A stretch of DNA of 9,037 nt, taken from positions 1 to 9,037 of the forward strand of contig JAEMTX010000075.1 of NCBI GenBank assembly GCA_016462055.1. The letters run 5' to 3'. Under the pieces are notes generated by a model. The model worked only from the letters and a program-made list of their open reading frames with translations. It was not told where the DNA came from and ran no database searches. This document shows positions 6,033-9,037 of this stretch, piece after piece. This DNA is from Acidimicrobiia bacterium. Lineage in GTDB: Bacteria > Actinomycetota > Acidimicrobiia > Acidimicrobiales > Acidimicrobilacustridaceae. Positions within the stretch are counted from its first letter, which is position 1, and the number at the start of each line of letters is the position of its first letter. The translations under genes and the position numbers were made by a program.

Positions 6033-7346
6033 GTGCTCACCAACCTGAAGAACATCTTCAAGGTCCAGGACCTTCGTAACAAGGTTCTGTTCACGTTCCT
6101 GATGATCGCCCTGTATCGACTGGGCGCTCATCTCCCCGTTCCCGGAATCGACACCGCTGCGCTTAAGGAGTTGAAGTCGCAAGCCGACTCAGGCGGCGTG
6201 CTCGCGTTCTTGAAGTTGTTCTCCGGCGGTGGACTCACAAACTTCGCGATTTTTGCGCTCGGCATCATGCCGTACATCACTGCTTCGATCATCATGCAGA
6301 TTCTCGGTGTTGTTATTCCCAAACTTGAGGAATGGCAGAACCAGGGTGCAGTTGGTCAGCGCAAGATCACGCAGTGGACCCGCTATGTCACCATGGGGAT
6401 TGCGATTCTGCAGGCGACCGGTCTGGCCTATCTGTTCCATAACGGCGGTGGTGGACTCACTCAAGGCAACACTTCCGGTCTTGACCTCATCCCCGATTTC
6501 ACTGTCGGGCGCGTCCTTCTCATTGTGTTAACGCTCACCACCGGCACCGCACTCCTCATGTGGATCGGCGAACTCATGACGCAACGAGGAATCGGAAACG
6601 GTATGTCGTTGCTCATTTTTGCGTCGGTTGTTTCTCTGCTGCCTAGCCAGATGGCCACTATCAAAGCCAATGGCGGCTGGATTGCTGTTGGCATGGTGCT
6701 TCTTGGATACGGATTCATAACGGTGGCAATCGTCTATGTCGAACAGGGCCAGCGCCGTATCCCTGTGCAGTTCGCGAAACGCGTCGTTGGTCGTCGCCAG
6801 TACGGCGGCCAGAGCACCTATATCCCGCTCAAGGTCAACCAGTCGGGTGTTATCCCGATCATCTTCGCCAGTTCGGTCTTGTATCTCCCGCAGTTGCTGA
6901 GCTTTGTGCTTCCGACCGACGGATGGGGCAAAACAGTGCAGGACTGGGTGAACTCAAACCTGGTGAACCCAAGTGCTCCGATCCACTTGATCATCTTCGG
7001 TCTTTTGATCATTGGTTTCGCCTACTTCTATACAGCCATCACCTTCGATCCGGTGAAGCAGGCCGATCAGCTTCGTAAGCAGGGTGGGTTCATCCCCGGC
7101 ATTCGTCCCGGTCCCCAGACCGAGCGCTATCTGGCCAAGGTGCTTTCTCGCATCACACTTCCAGGAGCGCTCTTCATTGCCGCCATCGCTCTTGTTCCCT
7201 CTTACATCCTGACCTCATATCTCCCCGGCACGCAGGTGTCGTTCACTGGTATCTCGATCCTTATCGCCGTGGGTGTTGCCCTCGAGACGATGAAGCAGAT
7301 CGACAGCCAGCTGATGATGCGTAACTACGAAGGATTCCTGAAGTAA
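6033..7346 (+). CDS. secY: Preprotein translocase channel subunit SecY
   Basis: SecY forms the membrane channel through which SecA or the ribosome passes secreted and membrane proteins, working with SecE and SecG. The 437-aa product has about ten hydrophobic segments: approximately 19-32, 72-94, 118-136, 158-178, 190-210, 216-237, 272-292, 317-338, 375-396 and 403-421. The plug/TM2 region is FSGGGLTNFAIFALGIMPYI (63-82). Further signatures are GIGNGMSLLIF (186-196) and the cytoplasmic C5 loop GGFIPGIRPGPQTERYL (351-367), which contacts SecA or the ribosome. I place the start at GTG 6033, because AGGAG at 6020-6024 is eight bases upstream. The in-frame GTG at 6024 overlaps that site and would add only three residues. 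It follows rplO by 50 bases and overlaps adk by one base. Leu166 uses the TTA codon. Confidence 0.97.
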   Translation: MLTNLKNIFKVQDLRNKVLFTFLMIALYRLGAHLPVPGIDTAALKELKSQADSGGVLAFLKLFSGGGLTNFAIFALGIMPYITASIIMQILGVVIPKLEEWQNQGAVGQRKITQWTRYVTMGIAILQATGLAYLFHNGGGGLTQGNTSGLDLIPDFTVGRVLLIVLTLTTGTALLMWIGELMTQRGIGNGMSLLIFASVVSLLPSQMATIKANGGWIAVGMVLLGYGFITVAIVYVEQGQRRIPVQFAKRVVGRRQYGGQSTYIPLKVNQSGVIPIIFASSVLYLPQLLSFVLPTDGWGKTVQDWVNSNLVNPSAPIHLIIFGLLIIGFAYFYTAITFDPVKQADQLRKQGGFIPGIRPGPQTERYLAKVLSRITLPGALFIAAIALVPSYILTSYLPGTQVSFTGISILIAVGVALETMKQIDSQLMMRNYEGFLK

Positions 7347-7993
7347 TGACTGCTCGTCTGCTCATCTTCGGACGGCAGGGGGCGGGCAAGGGCACACAGT
7401 CCGAGCGGCTTTCAGCGCATTACGCAACGCCACATATCTCCACTGGCGACATGTTGCGCGCCGCGGTAGCTGCTGGCACTCAGCTGGGCATCGAAGCCAA
7501 AGCCGTGATGGATGGTGGCGGTCTCGTCTCTGACGAAATCATTCTTGGTGTTGTCGAAGCACGGCTCGCCGAAGCCGATGTCAAGGCAAACGGATTTCTT
7601 CTTGACGGCTTTCCGCGCACGGTTGTGCAAGCAGAAGGCATGGCGAAGTTTGCAACAATTGATGTTGCAATCGATCTCGTTGTTCCCGAAGAGGTTGTGC
7701 TCGAGCGCATTTCTTCGCGTCGCGTGTGCGCAAAATGCGGAGCGATTTACTCCGTTGCGGCACCGCCCTCAACGGAGTGGGTCTGCGACAAGTGTGGCGG
7801 CGAAGTTCAGCAGCGCGCCGATGACACTCCCGAATCAATTGCGAAGCGACTTGCTGCGTACACGTTAGAAACCCAGCCAACCATTGATTTTTACTCAGCG
7901 TCAGGTTTGCTGGTTGGTGTTGATGGTCTCGGAACTCCCGACGAGATTTTCGCACGTCTCTTGGGCGCTATCGACGCTCAACTTTCAAAGTAG
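7346..7993 (+). CDS. adk: Adenylate kinase, zinc-lid type, with variant P-loop
   Basis: Adk catalyses ATP + AMP = 2 ADP and balances adenylate energy charge in the cytoplasm. The 215-aa product has the P-loop at residues 9-17 (GRQGAGKGT), the AMP-binding STGDMLR at 32-38 and DGFPRT at 87-92. Its long LID domain carries two CxxC pairs (Cys128/131 and Cys147/150), the zinc-stabilised form, followed by QRADD at 156-160. The P-loop differs from the common GPPGAGKGT: Arg-Gln replaces the residues before Gly-Ala-Gly-Lys, but the catalytic Lys15 is kept. The TAATG overlap with secY and AAGGA at 7330-7334 support the start. By eye its codon use is less biased than that of the ribosomal genes, including a TTA for Leu174. 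Confidence 0.97.
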   Translation: MTARLLIFGRQGAGKGTQSERLSAHYATPHISTGDMLRAAVAAGTQLGIEAKAVMDGGGLVSDEIILGVVEARLAEADVKANGFLLDGFPRTVVQAEGMAKFATIDVAIDLVVPEEVVLERISSRRVCAKCGAIYSVAAPPSTEWVCDKCGGEVQQRADDTPESIAKRLAAYTLETQPTIDFYSASGLLVGVDGLGTPDEIFARLLGAIDAQLSK

Positions 7994-8013
7994 AAGCGCG
8001 AAAGCCAACGATC

Positions 8014-8757
8014 ATGAAAGCGCGATCGAAAGATGAACTGCGCCACATGCGAGCCGCTGGTCGCGTTGTTGCGGAGATGCATGAAAAAATTCGCGCCGCG
8101 ATTCGTCCAGGCGTGACGACTTCCGATCTCGATGTAATTGGCCGCAAAGTGATCGACAGCAGGGGAGCATCTTCGAATTTCCTCGGCTATCACGGCTTTC
8201 CAGCGGTGATCTGTGCGTCGCCGAACGATGTGATCGTTCACGGCATCCCCGGCCCGATTGTTTTGAATGAGGGCGACATCATTTCGGTGGACTGTGGCGC
8301 GGTGGTTGAGGGATGGCATGGCGACGCGGCGTTCACCGCCGGCGTGGGCACGATTTCCGTCGAGGCCGCGAGACTGATCTCGGTCACCGAGGCCTCTCTT
8401 GCCGCAGGCATCGCTGCGATGGTCGATGGCAACACTCTCGGCGACATAGGCGCCGCTGTGCAGGCAGTAGTCGAGGCGGCGGGTTTCTCTGTCGTTCGTG
8501 ACTATGTCGGCCACGGAATCGGTCGTCGCATGCACGAGGCTCCCGAGGTGCCCAATTACGGGGTGGCCGGCAAGGGTGGAAAGCTGAAGACGGGGATGAC
8601 TCTGGCGGTAGAGCCCATGGTCACCATCGGCAAGGCCGAGACCTTCCTTACTGAGGACGGCTGGACCGTGCTTTCGGCCGACGGGTCCTGGGCCGCCCAT
8701 TTTGAACACACCATCGCTATTGGTCCTAATGGGCCGGAAATTTTGACCCAGATCTAA
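8014..8757 (+). CDS. map: Methionine aminopeptidase, type I
   Basis: Map removes the initiator methionine from nascent proteins whose second residue is small, acting at the ribosome after deformylation. The 247-aa product has the pita-bread fold motifs and all five expected metal ligands: Asp93 (in SVDCG), Asp104 (in WHGDAAFT), His167 (in GHGIG), Glu200 (in AVEPM) and Glu231 (in HFEHT). The catalytic His76 and His174 (RRMHEAPEVPNYG) are also present. It has no N-terminal extension, so it is the short Ia-like form. The start is 20 bases after adk and has only a poor ribosome binding site (GAAAG near 8000-8004). The assignment is secure, and the start is probable because the N-terminus MKARSKDELRHMRAAGRV fits the family. 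Confidence 0.97.
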   Translation: MKARSKDELRHMRAAGRVVAEMHEKIRAAIRPGVTTSDLDVIGRKVIDSRGASSNFLGYHGFPAVICASPNDVIVHGIPGPIVLNEGDIISVDCGAVVEGWHGDAAFTAGVGTISVEAARLISVTEASLAAGIAAMVDGNTLGDIGAAVQAVVEAAGFSVVRDYVGHGIGRRMHEAPEVPNYGVAGKGGKLKTGMTLAVEPMVTIGKAETFLTEDGWTVLSADGSWAAHFEHTIAIGPNGPEILTQI

Positions 8758-8765
8758 CGGCGTCG

Positions 8766-8800
8766 GGCCCTGGAAATCCAGCATTTGGAGCCAGCGGGCC
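8766..8800 (+). other. Imperfect stem-loop in the map-infA gap, possible weak terminator
   Basis: GGCCCTGG (8766-8773) can pair with CCA-GC-GGGCC (8791-8800), with a two-base bulge. AAAT (8774-8777) can pair with ATTT (8783-8786) inside it. It begins nine bases after the map stop. No T-run follows, so it does not meet the usual rule for an intrinsic terminator. It could instead be an mRNA 3'-end or processing structure, or chance in GC-rich DNA. Confidence 0.3.
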
Positions 8801-8813
8801 TGACCGGTAGGGT
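8785..8813 (+). promoter_or_regulatory. Candidate sigma70-type promoter for infA
   Basis: TTGGAG (8785-8790) and TAGGGT (8808-8813) are separated by exactly 17 bases. The second hexamer fits the actinobacterial TANNNT -10 pattern, and the first matches only the TTG of the -35 consensus. Transcription would start near 8820, giving a leader of about 75 bases before infA. This is the only gap in the window large enough for a separate promoter, which supports the idea. The match itself is weak, and the -35 lies within the proposed stem-loop. Confidence 0.35.
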
Positions 8814-8883
8814 CTTCAGTCCGCCCTCGTCCGGGAACCCGCCTTTGCGCGGTCCTGAGCAGGGGTTTTCAGATCCAACACAC

Positions 8884-8888
8884 AGGAG
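8884..8888 (+). promoter_or_regulatory. Ribosome binding site that fixes the infA start at CTG 8897
   Basis: AGGAG lies eight bases upstream of the CTG at 8897, the ideal distance. It is the only strong Shine-Dalgarno match in the leader. No in-frame ATG, GTG or TTG exists between the upstream in-frame TGA (8801-8803) and the conserved IF-1 N-terminus, so the site points to CTG as the start codon. Confidence 0.75.
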
Positions 8889-8896
8889 TCAGTGTC

Positions 8897-9037
8897 CTGG
8901 CTAAGCCCAAGGAAGACGCGATCGTTCTGGAAGGAACGGTCACCGAGCCGCTGCCGAACGCCATGTTCCGCGTCGAACTCGAAAATGGCCACAAAGTGTT
9001 GGCCCATATCTCTGGGAAAATGCGGATGCATTACATC
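8897..9037 (+). CDS. infA: Translation initiation factor IF-1 (partial, 3' end outside window), apparent CTG start
   Basis: IF-1 is a small OB-fold protein that occupies the 30S A site during initiation and strengthens IF-2 and IF-3 action. The 47 residues present, (M)AKPKEDAIVLEGTVTEPLPN then AMFRVELENGHKVLAHISGK and MRMHYI, match the first two-thirds of the about 73-residue family. This includes the hallmark ISGKMR segment. The first residue of the family alignment falls on CTG at 8897-8899, with AGGAG eight bases upstream. Translated normally, CTG would decode as initiator Met. The only other near-cognate option in frame is CTG 8855, which lacks a ribosome binding site and would add 14 unrelated residues. 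The reading frame runs off the window. Identity is certain; the start codon is strongly implied. Confidence 0.93.
   Translation, partial: MAKPKEDAIVLEGTVTEPLPNAMFRVELENGHKVLAHISGKMRMHYI

Noticed and set aside
7978..8784. A 268-codon open frame on the minus strand covering map
   Set aside because: It lies entirely antisense to a clear methionine aminopeptidase with all metal ligands. The long open frame is expected from GC-rich codon bias, and its translation has no recognisable domain.
8853..8869. Small hairpin TCCT-GAGC-AGGG followed by TTTT in the infA leader, as an attenuator
   Set aside because: The stem is only about four pairs, one of them a wobble. That is too weak for a terminator, and no alternative pairing structure is evident.
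1..9037. Mobile elements, CRISPR arrays, tRNA/rRNA genes, or a novel defence or metabolic system
   Set aside because: The window is filled by essential translation and secretion genes in conserved order, with no long repeats, inverted ends or unassigned genes.

Overview
The window is a stretch of the bacterial S10-spc ribosomal protein gene cluster. All genes are on the + strand, in the order (rplV 3' end)-rpsC-rplP-rpmC-rpsQ-rplN-rplX-rplE-rpsN-rpsH-rplF-rplR-rpsE-rpmD-rplO-secY-adk-map-(infA 5' end). I recognise every gene by its conserved family motifs, except the rplV tail, which I assign by position. The host is probably an actinobacterium. The evidence is the secY-adk-map-infA order, a zinc-type S14, moderately GC-rich coding sequence, frequent GTG starts, and S3 and L22 proteins with acidic C-terminal tails. 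The unusual Adk P-loop (GRQGAGKGT) and the overall sequence feel suggest a relative of the Acidimicrobiia. That finer placement is inference from memory, not a search result.

Layout: positions 1-126 encode the acidic, His-rich end of what should be L22. Positions 126-1958 carry the end of the S10-type part (S3, L16, L29, S17). Positions 1955-5982 carry the spc-type part (L14, L24, L5, S14, S8, L6, L18, S5, L30, L15). Positions 6033-8757 carry SecY, adenylate kinase and methionine aminopeptidase. After the only real intergenic gap (8758-8896), infA begins and runs off the window.

The genes are packed very tightly. Ten of the 18 junctions overlap by 1 or 4 bases (TGATG, TAATG or ATGA), which implies one polycistronic message with translational coupling. 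The products work together: ribosomal proteins of both subunits, the membrane channel that accepts nascent chains, the enzyme that removes the initiator methionine, the kinase that balances adenine nucleotides, and an initiation factor.

This is essentially an ordinary core-genome region, and I found no mobile element, CRISPR array, RNA gene or undescribed system. The points most worth a second look are the apparent CTG start codon of infA, which has a well-placed ribosome binding site and no usable ATG/GTG/TTG, the promoter-like and hairpin sequences just upstream of it, the lineage-type tails on L22, S3 and L15, and the altered Adk P-loop. Several starts were placed by ribosome-binding-site position and family N-termini rather than at the longest reading frame (rplX, rpsH, rpmD, rplO, secY).
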